Shown here piece after piece: positions 11,721 through 23,176 of a DNA stretch of 64,000 nucleotides. Within the stretch, counting starts at the first letter, position 1. Every line of letters starts with the position of its first letter. Location of the stretch: NCBI RefSeq assembly GCF_018294505.1, contig NC_057802.1, positions 309,959,137-310,023,136 of the forward strand. The letters are read 5' to 3'. This stretch comes from Triticum aestivum. Its lineage: Eukaryota; Streptophyta; Magnoliopsida; Poales; Poaceae. Made by a program: the position numbers and the translations under genes. Below the pieces are notes generated by a model. It made no database searches. It was not told the origin of the DNA and was given only the letters and a program-made list of their open reading frames with translations.

Positions 11721-12076
11721 TTCGAATACGACCAGAGACCCGGCCCAAAGGGGTTATGCTAGGATTCGAATGCGATCATATAGCCCCCCGTGGGTGTGGC
11801 GATGCCAATCAAGAGGGTACCGACAGCTATGTTCTCTTTGGTTTGAATACGACCCATGTTTGAACAGGAAGCCCCCAAATGACTTTAAGAATTGTTTAAC
11901 GACGCTGATTCGAATACGATCCACGTCGGTTCCCAAAGGGGTTAAACTAAGATTCAAATATGACCAAAGAAAACTCCCCAATGAGCTCGGCACTTTGCCA
12001 ATCAAATGGGTATCGACAGCTATGTTCTCTTTGGTTCGAATACGACCTACGTTTGAATAGGAAGCCCCCAAGTGAC
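11721..12076. repeat. Imperfect two-copy tandem repeat (period 188 bp) between the convergent genes of element B
   Basis: Copy 1 runs from 11721 to 11883 and copy 2 from 11909 to 12076. Both start TTCGAATACGA, share CCCAAAGGGGTTA, CCAATCAA and GACAGCTATGTTCTCTTTGG, and end GGAAGCCCCCAA.TGAC. The repeat lies between the end of the antisense gene (11188) and the end of pol (12263), where the two transcripts converge. The flanks 11189-11720 and 12077-12262 show nothing else recognisable. Confidence 0.8.
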
Positions 12077-12262
12077 CTTATTGCTTACGGCTAGATTCAA
12101 AGTCGACCATAAGCCGGATCCTCCTTCAAGCTATCATGTAATCTTGCAATGAAAACAACACGTGCACATTTGGAGGAGGAAAAAGGACAGAGGTCCTGCT
12201 TTATTGCTTATCATAATATATACATGGCTTAGAGAAATATGTACATCATGAGAGCCGGTGGC

Positions 12263-15200
12263 TCAAGTGTAGTAAGGCCGAAGCTGAGCTATGTTCCACG
12301 GCCGACGGGTTTCTTCCTCCGACTTACGTGAATCTTTGTGCTCCCGAATGTCAATGAGGTAATATGACCCGTTGTGCAAATTCTTGCTGACCACAAAGGA
12401 CCCTTCCCAAGGCGGGGATAACTTGTGCACATCTGTTTGATCTTGGATGAGCCGGAGCACCAGATCACCTTCCTAGAAGACCCGGGACTTAACCAGGCGA
12501 CTATGATAATGGCGCAGGTCTTGTTGGTAAATCGCTGAGCGAGCTGCTGCCACATCACGCTGTTCGTCCAACAAGTCAAGAGCATCTTGGCGCGCTTGTT
12601 CATTGTTCGCCTCAACATAAGCCGCCACTCGAGGCGAGTCATGACGGATGTCACTGGGGAGGACTGCTTCTGCTCCATAAACCATGAAGAAAGGCGTAAA
12701 GCCTATAGACCTGTTAGGAGTAGTGTTGATGCTCCATAACACGGAGGGCAACTCCTCCACCCAACAACCCGGCGTCCGTTGCAAAGGGACCAAAAGCCGG
12801 GGCTTGATGCCCTTCAGAATCTCCTGATTAGCTCTCTCAGCTTGACCATTGGATTGAGGATGAGCCACGGAGGAAACATCAAGTCGGATATGCTCTCGTT
12901 GACAAAACTCTTCCATAGCGCCTTTGGATAGATTGGTGCCGTTGTCAGTTATAATGCTGTGCGGAAAGCCAAAGCGAAAGATCGCCTTTTTCATAAACTG
13001 AACTGCCGTGGCTGCATCACACTTGCTAACTGGCTCTGCTTCTACCCACTTGGTAAATTTGTCAACTGCCACCAAGAGGTGGGTCTTCTTATCTTTGGAC
13101 CCTTTAAAAGGCCCAACCATATCAAGCCCCCAGACCGCAAAGGGCCAAGTAATCGGGATCATCCTCAGCTCCTGAGCCGGCACATGAGCCCGTCGTGAGA
13201 ACCTTTGGCAACCATCACATTTACTGACCAAATCCTCCGCATCAGCATGAGCCGTCAGCCAATAAAAACCATGACGAAAAGCCTTGGCCACAAGAGATTT
13301 TGAGCCGGCGTGATGGCCACAATCCCCTTCATGAATCTCACGCAAGATCTCTTGACCTTCCTCAGGGGAGACACAACGCTGGAATGCTCCCGTAACACTG
13401 CGGTGATGCAACTCGCCATTGATAACGATCATGGAGTTAGCCCGCCGGGTTATTTGCCTGGCCAAAGTTTCATCCTCAGGCACTTCTCCCCGGGTTATGT
13501 AAGCCAGATAGGGCATTGTCCAGTCCGGTATGATATGGAGAGCCGCCACCAGTCGTGCCTCCGAGTCAGGGACAGCCAAGTCTTCCTCTGTAGGCAACTT
13601 AACAGAAGGGCTATACAGGACGTCCAGGAAAGTGTTAGGCGGCACCGGTTTTCGCTGAGAGCCCAGCCGGCTTAAAGCATCAGCCGCCTTGTTCTTCCTA
13701 CGATCGATGTGTTCCACTTGGTAACCCTGAAAGTGCCCAGCAATGTCATCAACTTCGCGGCGATAAGCCACCATGAGAGGGTCCTTGGAATCCCACTTTC
13801 CTGATACTTGTTGAGCCACCAAGTCTGAGTCGCCGAAGCATCTTACCCGGCTCAAGCTCATCTCTTTAGCCATCCGAAGACCATGGAGCAAGGCCTCGTA
13901 CTCAGCCGCGTTGTTAGTGCAAGGAAACAGCAACTGTAGCACATAATGGAACTTGTCACCTTTAGGGGAAGCCAACACGACTCCAGCCCCTGAGCCCTCC
14001 AACTGCCTGGACACATCAAAGTGAATAGTCCAATATGTGTTATCCGGCTTCTGCTCGGGCACTTGTGACTCTGTCCAGTCATTGATGAAGTCCACCAAGG
14101 CCTGAGATTTAACAACAGTGCGTGGCACGTACTTGAGACCATGAGGTCCAAGCTCTATAGCCCACTTAGCCACCCTCCCTGTGGCCTCTCTGTTTTGAAT
14201 GATATCACCAAGAGGGGCAGAACTGACCACAATGATGGGATGACCCTGGAAATAATGCTTAAGCTTCCGGCTCGCCATGAACACACCATAAACAAGCTTC
14301 TGCCAATGCGGATACCGCTGCTTGGACTCAATGAGCACTTCGCTGACATAATAAACCGGCCGCTGAACCGGATGCTCCTTACCCTCTTCCTTGCGCTCCA
14401 CCACCACAGCCACACTGACAGCTCGTGTGTTCGCCGCCACATATAATAATAAGGGCTCTTTATCAACCGGAGCAGCAAGGACTGGGGGCTCTGCCAGCTG
14501 CTTCTTCAAATCCTCAAAGGCAGTATTAGCTGCATCATTCCAGACAAAGTTATCAGTTTTCTTCATCAACTGATATAATGGCATGGCCTTCTCACCCAAA
14601 CGGCTTATAAACCGGCTTAAAGCAGCGATGCGACCCGCCAAGCGCTGAACATCATTTATACACGCTGGCTTAGCCAGGGAGGTGATGGCCTTGATCTTCT
14701 CCGGGTAAGCTTCAATGCCTCTGTCAGAAACCAAGAAACCCAAGAGTTTGCCTGCAGGAACACCAAAAACACACTTGGCCGGGTTAAGCATCATATTGTA
14801 AACCCGGAGATTATCAAAGGTTTCTCTCAAATCATCTATCAGGGTTTCCTCCTTTATAGATTTAACCACAATATCGTCCACATAAGCATGAACATTGCGC
14901 CCAATCTGCTTATGAAGACAGTTCTGCACGCAACGCTGATAAGTCGCCTGTGCACACTTGAGTCCAAAGGGCATGGACACATAGCAGAAGGCACCAAAGG
15001 GAGTGATGAACGCCGTCTTCTCCTGGTCCTTAACTGCCATTTTAATTTGATGATATCCGGAATAAGCGTCCAGGAAACTTAAGCGCGCACAACCGGCCGT
15101 AGCATCAATGATTTGATCAATACGGGGAAGGGCAAAAGGATCAGCCGGACACGCCTTGTTTAAGTCCGTGTAGTCCACACACATCCGCCAAGTGCCGTTC

Positions 15201-16336
15201 TTCTTGAGCACGAGCACCGGGTTAGCTAACCACTCTGGGTGAAAGACTTCAACAATAAACCCGGCCGCCAAGAGCCGGGCCACCTCTTCACCAATAGCTT
15301 TCCTCCTCTCCTCATTGAACCGCCGAAGGAACTGCCTGACCGGCTTAAATTTCGGATCAACATTGAGAGTGTGCTCAGTGAGTTCTCTAGGTACACCTGG
15401 CATGTCAGAAGGTTTCCATGCGAAGATGTCCCTATTCTCACGGATGAACTCGATGAGCGCGCTTTCCTATTTTGGATCCAGATTGGCACTGATGCTAAAT
15501 TGCTGAGATGAATCTCCTGGAACGAAATCAACAATTTTAGTCTCATCAGCCGACTTAAATTTCATTGCGGGCTCATGCTCCGTAGTCGGCTTTTTCAGAG
15601 AGGTCATATCAGTTGGGTCAACATTGTCTTTGTAAAATTTCAACTCCTCTGTTGCGCAAACAGATTCTGCATAAGCTGCATCGCCTTCCTCACATTCCAA
15701 GGCCACCTTCCGGCTGTCGTGAACCGTAATGGTCCCATTATGACCCGGCATCTTGAGCTGTAAGTATACATAACACAGCCGTGCCATGAACTTGGCGTAA
15801 GCCGGCCGCCCAAATATAGCATGCTACGGACTTCTTATATTGACCACCTCAAAGGTCAATTTTTCCACCCTGTAGTTATTCTCATCTCCGAAGGCCACTT
15901 CCAACTCGATCTTGCCGACTGGATAAGCCGACTTACCAGGTACCACACCATGGAAGATAGTGTTTGACTGGCTGAGGTTCTTATCAACCAACCCCATACG
16001 TCGAAAAGTCTCATAATAGAGGATGTTGATGCTGCTGCCTCCATCCATGAGCACCTTAGTGAACTTATATCCTCCCACCTGAGGAGCCACCACTAAGGCC
16101 AAGTGACCCGGATTGTCCACCCGGGGAGGGTGATCCTCTCTACTCCATACTATAGGCTACTCAGACCACCGCAAGTAGTGTGGAACCGCCGGCTCAACAG
16201 CATCCACAGCCCTCTTATGAAGCTTCTGATCTCGCTTACACAGACTGGTGGTAAATACATGGTACTGTCCACCGCTAAGCTGCTTTGGATTGGTCTGATA
16301 ACCCCCCTGCTGCTGTTGATGACCCTGGCCAGACTG
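12263..16336 (-). CDS. pol: Element B pol: protease, RT, RNase H, archaeal-type RNase H, integrase (four in-frame stops)
   Basis: One reading frame encodes the replication enzymes. A protease-like segment with MDGGSSINILY lies near 16050. Numbering from the Met at 15403, RT has YVDD at 174-177. A second RNase H has an apparently complete set D463, E501, D525 and D575. The integrase triad is D761, D820 and E856 with 35 residues between the last two, and a GPF motif follows D761. TAG codons at 16157, 15824, 15467 and 12473 break the frame, and a further TAG at 16337 separates it from gag. No frameshift is needed to read across any of them. Four of these five sit where I expect Gln, and one (15824) where I expect Tyr. 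The C-terminal segment 12263-12460 ends the integrase tail. The element is therefore dead but recently so. Confidence 0.88.
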
Positions 16337-18405
16337 CTAATTAAAGCCCCCTTGACCGTTCTGAGGATTAGAATTTGAGCCGCCGCCCGGGCTATGAAAA
16401 CCGCCGGCGCCTGAGCCGCCGCCCGGGCCATTGTAATTCTTAAAGGCCTTCATGATTGCACAATCCTTCCATATATGAGTCCCTGGCTTCTCTCTAGAGC
16501 CATGCCTTGGACAAGGGTCATTCAACAGCTGCTCTAGCGTCGGGCCTGACCCGCCACCTCGGGGAGGGGGCCTCCCCTTGCGTCGCTGGTTATTACCTTG
16601 TGAGCTGGCGTTGGCTACAAACTCTAGGCTGCCATCGGCCTTGCGCTTGCCTCCTCCTTGGTTCCCCGGGTTATGCTGAGGACCCTTGCCATTGCCATTC
16701 TTCTTTCCCTTCCCTGTCCTTTCATCATCTGAAGCGGGGTCCTTGGTACCATCAGAATCGGCGTACTTGACAAGAGCCGCCATCAGTGTACCCATATCAT
16801 TGTAGTCGCGCTTAAGCCGCCCGAGTTTCATCTTCAGGGGCACAAAACGACAATTCTGCTCCAACATTAAGACTGCAGAGCCGGCATCCATCTTATCTGA
16901 TGAATGTATGATCTCTTTGACCCGGCGAACCCAATGTGTCGTGGATTCACCCTCCTGCTGATTATAGTTAGTCAAATCCACAATTGACATAGACTGCCTA
17001 CAGGTATCCTTGAAGTTTTGGATGAAACGGGCTTTCAGCTCAGCCCAAGACCCGATGGAATACGGTGGTAGCCCTTTCAACCAAGTGCGGGCAGTACCAT
17101 CTAACATCATGGTGAAGTACTTGGCCATTGCCGCCTCACTGACCTCCAGCAGTTCCATGGCCATCTCGTAACTCTCGATCCAGGCTGCGGGTTGTAAGTC
17201 TGCCATGTAATTAGGCACCTTCCTAGGGCCTTTGAAATCCTTGGGTAGACGTTCATTGCGGATAGCTGGCACTAAACAAGGGACACCCCCAGTCCTGGTA
17301 GGGATACCCACGTCGACGGAAGCCGTCGGGTAAGCCGGGGGAGTCTGGTAAGCCGTCAACTGAGGCACCTGCTCCGCCTCTTGCCGCGCTCTGTCCTGGT
17401 CTGCTGCGTGAAAGGCTCCATTATGAGCCGGGCCACAGCCAGGGGGCGGGTCATGGCGTCGGACGTTACTTGAGCCGGTCGCTGAGACCATGTGCCTGCT
17501 GTAACTCGGGCTCCGGCCTGGACGAGGGGTCGAGTGGATCCTGTCCCGGCTGTAGGAGTACGCCTCTTGCTGCGCCAGCGCTGTCTGAAGGAGTTCCCTG
17601 ACCCGGCGGGTTTCAATAGCCGTCGGAGAGTCGCTGTCAACTGGAGAGCCGCCAGCCGTGCTGCCGCGGCGACCATGTTCTCCAGCGGGTTATTATAATG
17701 ACCTGGGGGTACTGGCACGTACTGAGGCGGGGCAGGGGGCACCTGGGGAGGCCCCATCACTTGTGGCTGAATAGGGGTCCCAGACCCGGGCACTATGACC
17801 CCTGACGGGTTACTAGACCCTGCACCTGGCGTGTTGAAGAGGTTGCGTGGATCGTAAACCGGAGGGAGTCGAGATTGGGCCTTTTGATGCCACCTTCTCA
17901 TGACTTCATTGGACGCGTTCTGATCCATCGTGAGCCGGAAGGACTGCGCTTGAATCAACTGGGTTTGGTCGTCGAGAGCCGCCCTTTCCGCAGCCATCCT
18001 GATCCCTTCCGCTGCCAGATCCTCCTTAGCTTTCACCAGATCCAATTTTAACTGCGCCACCTCCGCATCATGCTGAGCTTGATCCGCCGGGTCAACCGTG
18101 GCGGTTAACAGGGCCGTCATCTTGTCTGTGAGATCCATTAGCACCTGAGCCGGCGAGGGCACCGGGTTTCCTGCCCCAGCAGCAGGGTTCTGAACAGGCT
18201 GTGCACCGGCCATGAAGACTCCAACCTGACTTGGCGGCTCAAACGGGTCCGGAATACTGTCACCATCGGAACAACCCGTGAGCCTGCCATCTTGAAGTTG
18301 ATACAACGAGGTTGACTCATCGGTGGTCGACTCGCCGTCAGAGCCGGCGGCCGTCTCATCACCAGATCTAGATCGATCAGAGAGTCCTCCATGGATACAT
18401 CCCAC
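16337..18405 (-). CDS. gag: Element B gag (frameshifted near 17645)
   Basis: This encodes the capsid protein of element B. The N-terminal part starts at the Met at 18405 (MGCIHGGLS) and holds a likely coiled coil (DLTDKMTALLTATVDP onward) and a Pro-rich linker. The C-terminal part, in another frame, holds the retrotransposon gag core (ARTWLKGLPPYSIGSWAELK, then CRQSMSIVDLTNYNQQEGES) and a Gly-rich tail. A single missing base near 17645 explains the switch: with one more C in the run of Cs the frame continues directly into the second part. It ends at a TAG at 16337-16339, in frame with pol. A zinc-finger-like CPRH...C segment lies near 16500. Confidence 0.82.
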
Positions 18406-18697
18406 AAAAGCGTGCCTTAAGGCAGGCCGGGCCCGGGCGGGTCATGCACGCTGAGCCGTCTCGATGAGATCGGCGCAGAGATCCGGCTCAGGGCCCGGCT
18501 CACCAATCTTGCCAATGAAAACATGAATTCCGCCGAAGGGGACCCGGTACCCATACTCAATTGAGCCGGCGTCGGGGCCCCAGTTTGCATCGTCGATGTA
18601 GAGCTTGCCGCGACGACTCTTGGTCATCCGGCCCACAGCGTATCCCTTGAGCCCTTCGAAGCTGCCCTTCAAGAACTCAAATCCACTGTGCACTGGA

Positions 18698-18713
18698 CCC
18701 ACGGTGGGCGCCA
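18698..18713 (-). promoter_or_regulatory. Element B primer binding site
   Basis: On the minus strand TGGCGCCCACCGTGGG follows the 5' LTR end (CCACGACA) after a two-base spacer. TGGCGCC starts are usual for plant gypsy PBS sites. I did not assign the matching tRNA. Confidence 0.75.
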
Positions 18714-18715
18714 AC

Positions 18716-19191
18716 TGTCGTGGAATTGTCACGGCAGATGTCCTCGAGCTAGGACTTAGTCATGGAGCCATCGCAGCTAGGAAGCTTAAAGGGGTTAAGC
18801 GGGACAAGGAACACGAGGGTTTATATTGGTTCGGCCCCTTACGGTGAAGGTAAAAGCCTACGTCCAGTTGAGGTGGTATTGATTAGGGTTTCGATGACCA
18901 GGGAGCTAAACCGCTGCCAGGTCGCCCCTTTATATAGGGAGACTGACGCCTAGCAGCTCTCAGAGTCCCGGCCGGCTCATAAGAGTGTCCGGCTCGGACT
19001 CTCAACTATTCTTGCCTTACACTACAAGTTCTATCATGATAATGATTATAACTACGGGCCTTAAGCCATATCCGGGTCTCAAGCCCATCTTTGGCCCGCC
19101 GTCTTCAAGCTTGGCGCCGGGCTTCTGGTAATGACCACATGAGTAACCCAGCCCCTCCTGGCGGGTGACTCTAAGGTCTATATCCTCAATA
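18716..19191 (-). repeat. Element B 5' LTR (476 bp)
   Basis: The + strand starts TGTCGTGG and ends CCTCAATA, where TA replaces the ancestral CA, and is followed at once by the target duplication GATGG (19192-19196). It matches 6219-6736 except for about 14 substitutions and the 42-bp indel. Confidence 0.9.
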
Positions 19192-22108
19192 GATGGTGTA
19201 ATGAGGTGGAGCTGCAGCGGCAATAAGCATATATGGTGGCTAACATACGCAAGAGAGAGCGAGAAGAGAAGCAACGGAGCGGTCGTCAACTAGCAATGAC
19301 CAAGAAGTGATCCTGACTCCTACTTACGTCATACATAACTCATACTGTGTTCACTTCCCGGGCTCCGCCGAGAAGAGACCGTCACGGCTACACACGCAGT
19401 TGATGTATTTTAATTGGGTCAAGTGACAAGTTCTCTACAACCGGACATTAACAAATTCCCATCTGCCTCATAACCGCGGGCACGGCTTTCGAAAGATATT
19501 ACCCTGCAGGGGTGTCCCAACTTAGCCCATCATAAGCTCTCACGGTCAACGAAGGATAAACCTTCTCCCGGTAAGACCCGATCAGTCTCGGAATCCCGGT
19601 TTACAAGACATTTCGACAATGGTAAAACAAGACCAGCAAAGCCACCCAAATGTGCCGACAAATCCCGATAGGAGCTGCACATATCTCGTTCTCAGGGCAC
19701 ACCGGATGAGACATCCTACGAGTAAAACCAGACCTCGAGTTTCCAAGAGGGGGCCCCGCAGTCTACTCAGTTCGGACCAACACTCGAAGGAGCACTGGCC
19801 CGGGGGGGTTAAAATAAGATGACCCTCGGGCTCGCGAAAACCCGGGGGAAAAGGCTTAGGTGGCAAATGGTAAAACCAAGGTTGGGCCTTGCTGGAGGAG
19901 TTTTATTCAAGGCGAACTGTCAAGGGGGTCCCATAAATCACCCGACCGCGTAAGGAACGCAAACTCAGGGAACATAATCCCGGTATAACAGTAACTAGGG
20001 CGGCAAGAGTGGAACAAAACACCAGGCATAAGGCCGAGCCTTCCACCCTTTACCAAATATATAGATGCATTAATTAAATAAGAGATATTGTGATATCCCA
20101 ACATATCCATGTTCCAACATGGAACAAACTTCAACTTCACCTGCAACTAGCAACGCTATAAGATGGGCTGATTAAAAGCGGTAACTTAGCCAATCAACGG
20201 TTTGCTAGGAAAGGATGGTTAGAGGCTCACATGGCAAAATGGGAGACATGATATAGCAAGTGATAGGTAGCGTAGCATCGAAATAGAGCGAACAACTAGC
20301 ATAGCAAAGATAGAAGTGATTTCGAGGGGTGGTCATCTTGCCTGCAAGGTTCTCAGAGTTGTCGAAAGCTTGATCCTCGTAAGCGTACTCAATAGGTTCC
20401 TCGTTCATGAACTCGTCTCCCGGCTCTACCCAAGACAAGAACACAAGCAACGGAACCACAATGAATCAAGAGAAATGCACAAGCAACATGATGCAAAACA
20501 TGTATGATATGCAAGATATGATATGCGATGCATATGCGTGCTCCGGAAGGAAAATGATGAACATGGCAGTAACTTGGCAAACCAAGCATGCCACTGGAAA
20601 TATGAGATGATTTCGGTCGAAATCGATATAAAGATCACCGGAAACGGATGCGCGGTTTGCAAATGGCAAGCAAAACAAGAATGACACAAATCTGTGATTA
20701 ACAGCATGATAGCACTTAAAATGCAACAAGAAACAATGCTACAGCACTCCAACATAGCAACAAAGCCCATAGCAGTAATCTACAGGAGATGATTGACAAA
20801 GGATGAACACTGAGCTATGGCTAGATCACAACATATCAAGCTCAAACAAGTATGGCAAAAGTGCAAAAGATAACAGGTTCACAGACTTGGTGAAAAACTG
20901 GACATGGCAGAAAACAGCATCAGGTACCAATGTTCAGGAACTTAACATAGAAAAACAAGGCATGGAAGTATTCTACTAAATGCACATGACAAAAGTCCCT
21001 TACTGACCATAAGCCAAAAAGCACCAGAAGATATGATGGCAAGCATGTAAACATAGCAAGTTTCGTTATCAGGTTTCAGACTTCGCAGAAAACAGAGCAT
21101 GGCAGAAATAATAATATGTAGGCCTCTTTGTGAGCTTGATGCACTCATTAAAAAGCAATGCACTACAAACCAAGCACACCTACAGCAAGATGGCATGTTT
21201 ATGAAGCTATCCACGGCAATAACAATTGCATAGCATGTATGGATCAACTACAATAAGCTTGGAAAAATTGCATATCATGTTAAGAATCTGCCAGAAATAT
21301 TTTATAGCAAAAGTAGAGTAAGATTGAGTCATGCTATGTCACTCCATAATTGCAAACAAGGGCAGGAATGGATCAATTACAACTATAGCTACAAAACATC
21401 CTTACTGAACATCTCCAAACTATGCATGGATCTCTCTATAGCATCAAGTTTACATTGCAACAAAATAACAGCAGACAAAGACAGAGAGAAATCACGAAGT
21501 CCCTGAAATCAGAAATATTACGGGGCCTAGTTTGCATGCTTGTGCTAGTCACCACAGAGGTCACAAAAATACATGGCATACATCCTTGGAAAGATGGCAT
21601 GGCATACTTCAAAACACATGTAGATCTCATGCCCATAAGATGCCCGGATTTAAAGATACAAAAATGACAAATCTCCAAGTTCTGCTAAGAACCAGCGAAT
21701 AACAGCAACTAGCCCTCTTCCAACAGAGCTTTGGGCATCAAGATGACCTCTAATGAACATGGTGCAATTGAACAAAATGTAGAGCATCACGAGACGAACA
21801 ATTTGACATATTACACGCGTGAATCGGAGCTACATGCAAGAAGTTACGTACTGTCGAACAGGAGCAAATGCTATAACAGAACCAGGACTTGGAGAAAATT
21901 AGGGGGGCGAGAAAGTCAACGCGCGTACAGTGCGGATCTCAGATCCGATCGAGGAGGGCTCGGGCCGGGGCGGTGGTGCGGCTCGTCGGCGGGAGGAGAG
22001 GAGAGGCCGTAGGGGAGGCGAGGCGACGGCGGGGAGGCCGGAGGAGCTCGGGCTCCGGCGGAGGGAAGGACGCCGGCGAGGCGCCGCGGCGGCGGAGCTT
22101 GATGCGGC

Positions 22109-22465
22109 NNNNNNNNNNNNNNNNNNNNNNNNNNNNNNNNNNNNNNNNNNNNNNNNNNNNNNNNNNNNNNNNNNNNNNNNNNNNNNNNNNNNNNNNNNNN
22201 NNNNNNNNNNNNNNNNNNNNNNNNNNNNNNNNNNNNNNNNNNNNNNNNNNNNNNNNNNNNNNNNNNNNNNNNNNNNNNNNNNNNNNNNNNNNNNNNNNNN
22301 NNNNNNNNNNNNNNNNNNNNNNNNNNNNNNNNNNNNNNNNNNNNNNNNNNNNNNNNNNNNNNNNNNNNNNNNNNNNNNNNNNNNNNNNNNNNNNNNNNNN
22401 NNNNNNNNNNNNNNNNNNNNNNNNNNNNNNNNNNNNNNNNNNNNNNNNNNNNNNNNNNNNNNNNN
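22109..22465. other. Assembly gap (N) in the element A LTR
   Basis: A run of 357 N lies in a very GC-rich stretch just downstream, in LTR sense, of the TATA box. Nothing can be said about its content. Confidence 0.99.
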
Positions 22466-22636
22466 GTGCGGGCCGCGCGGGCCAGCTGCGGGCCGAGCGG
22501 GCCGCGGCGCGCGGGCGACGGCGACACATGGCGGCGGCGGTGCAGGAATTTCGTCCGGCGCCGGGCGGACGTGTCCGGCGCGCGGAGGGACGAAGCTTGG
22601 GTTTGGACTGAGATTCGTATACGGGAGGGGATGGAG

Positions 22637-22643
22637 TTTTATA
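22637..22643 (-). promoter_or_regulatory. TATA box of the element A LTR
   Basis: The minus strand reads CTACCTATAAAACTCC about 530 bases into the LTR from its 5' end, the expected place for the U3 promoter. The transcript would start near 22605 and read through the rest of the LTR toward gag. Confidence 0.65.
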
Positions 22644-23176
22644 GGTAGAGGGAGCTAGGAGAGTCCAAATGAGGTGCGGTTTTCGCCCACACGATCGTGA
22701 TCGAACGACCTAGAGCATGGAAGAGAGTTTGGTGGGTTTTGGGCTGGTTTTTGAGGGGGGTTTGCTGGACACTCAAATGGACTTTGCGGATGCCCGGTTA
22801 ACCGTTGGAGTACCAAACGACCTCCAAATGGAACGAAACTTGACCGGTGGTCTCCGGGTGGTATATGAAGGCCACTTGACAAGCCTCGGTCCATTCTGAG
22901 AAAATTTGACACCCGCACACGAAAGAAAACAAGTGGGATGCGCCGGAGGAGATAGGAGCGTCGGATTGCAAAACGGACAACGGGGAAAATGCTCGGATGC
23001 AAGAGACGAAGACGTATGCAAATGCAATGCACATGATGACATGATATGAAATGCATGACATGAACAAAAGCAAAACGAAAGACAAAACCCGACCACGGAG
23101 GGAATATCATATCACATAGCCGAAAATGGCAAGAGTCGGAGTTACAAATATGGCAAGTTGCATGCGGGGTGTTACA

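Larger units (their letters stand above)
6219..19191 (-). mobile_element. Element B: Tat/Retand-type Ty3/gypsy element with an antisense gene
   Basis: A complete 12,973-bp insertion is flanked by the 5-bp target duplication GATGG (6214-6218 and 19192-19196). In minus-strand order it has a 5' LTR (18716-19191), PBS (18698-18713), gag, protease-RT-RNase H-archaeal-type RNase H-integrase, a tandem repeat zone, a spliced ORF on the opposite strand, and a 3' LTR (6219-6736). A second, archaeal-type RNase H before integrase and an extra antisense ORF after pol are known marks of the Tat lineage. By my hand count the LTRs differ at about 14 of 476 aligned bases (about 97% identity), mostly transitions, plus one 42-bp indel. 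Confidence 0.9.
183..23176 (-). mobile_element. Element A: Tekay-like Ty3/gypsy chromovirus, 5' LTR to chromodomain
   Basis: Read on the minus strand, the element has a long 5' LTR (23176 to 19197 joined to 6218 to 5747), a PBS, a 1.1-kb leader, gag and pol, and is cut at 183 by a family-B LTR. Its 3' LTR lies outside the window. The order PR-RT-RNase H-INT-chromodomain in one frame with gag, together with a very long LTR, is typical of Tekay-type chromoviruses. Element B (6219-19191) is nested in its LTR. Element A itself interrupts the integrase frame of element C at 23177. The lineage assignment rests on domain layout and motifs, not on a search. Confidence 0.85.
19197..23176 (-). repeat. 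Element A 5' LTR, U3/R piece (4.0 kb)
   Basis: The LTR of element A resumes after the GATGG copy. On the minus strand it starts TGTAACACCCC at 23176, has a TATA box at 22637-22643, and runs without coding signal to the element B insertion. Together with 5747-6218 the LTR is about 4.45 kb. It holds the sequencing gap 22109-22465, so the exact length is not known. The ORFs predicted across the gap are artefacts of N translation. Confidence 0.82.

Noticed and set aside
13310..14573. Plus-strand ORFs inside element B pol
   Set aside because: Shadows of the minus-strand polyprotein; no splice or domain support, unlike 7823-11188.
21889..22658. Long ORFs of about 200-240 aa on both strands
   Set aside because: They exist only because the N gap 22109-22465 is read as X; the flanks are GC-rich LTR.
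22637..23176. Promoter and first exon of a host gene on the minus strand
   Set aside because: TATA and leader lie inside the LTR of element A with exact TG...CA borders.
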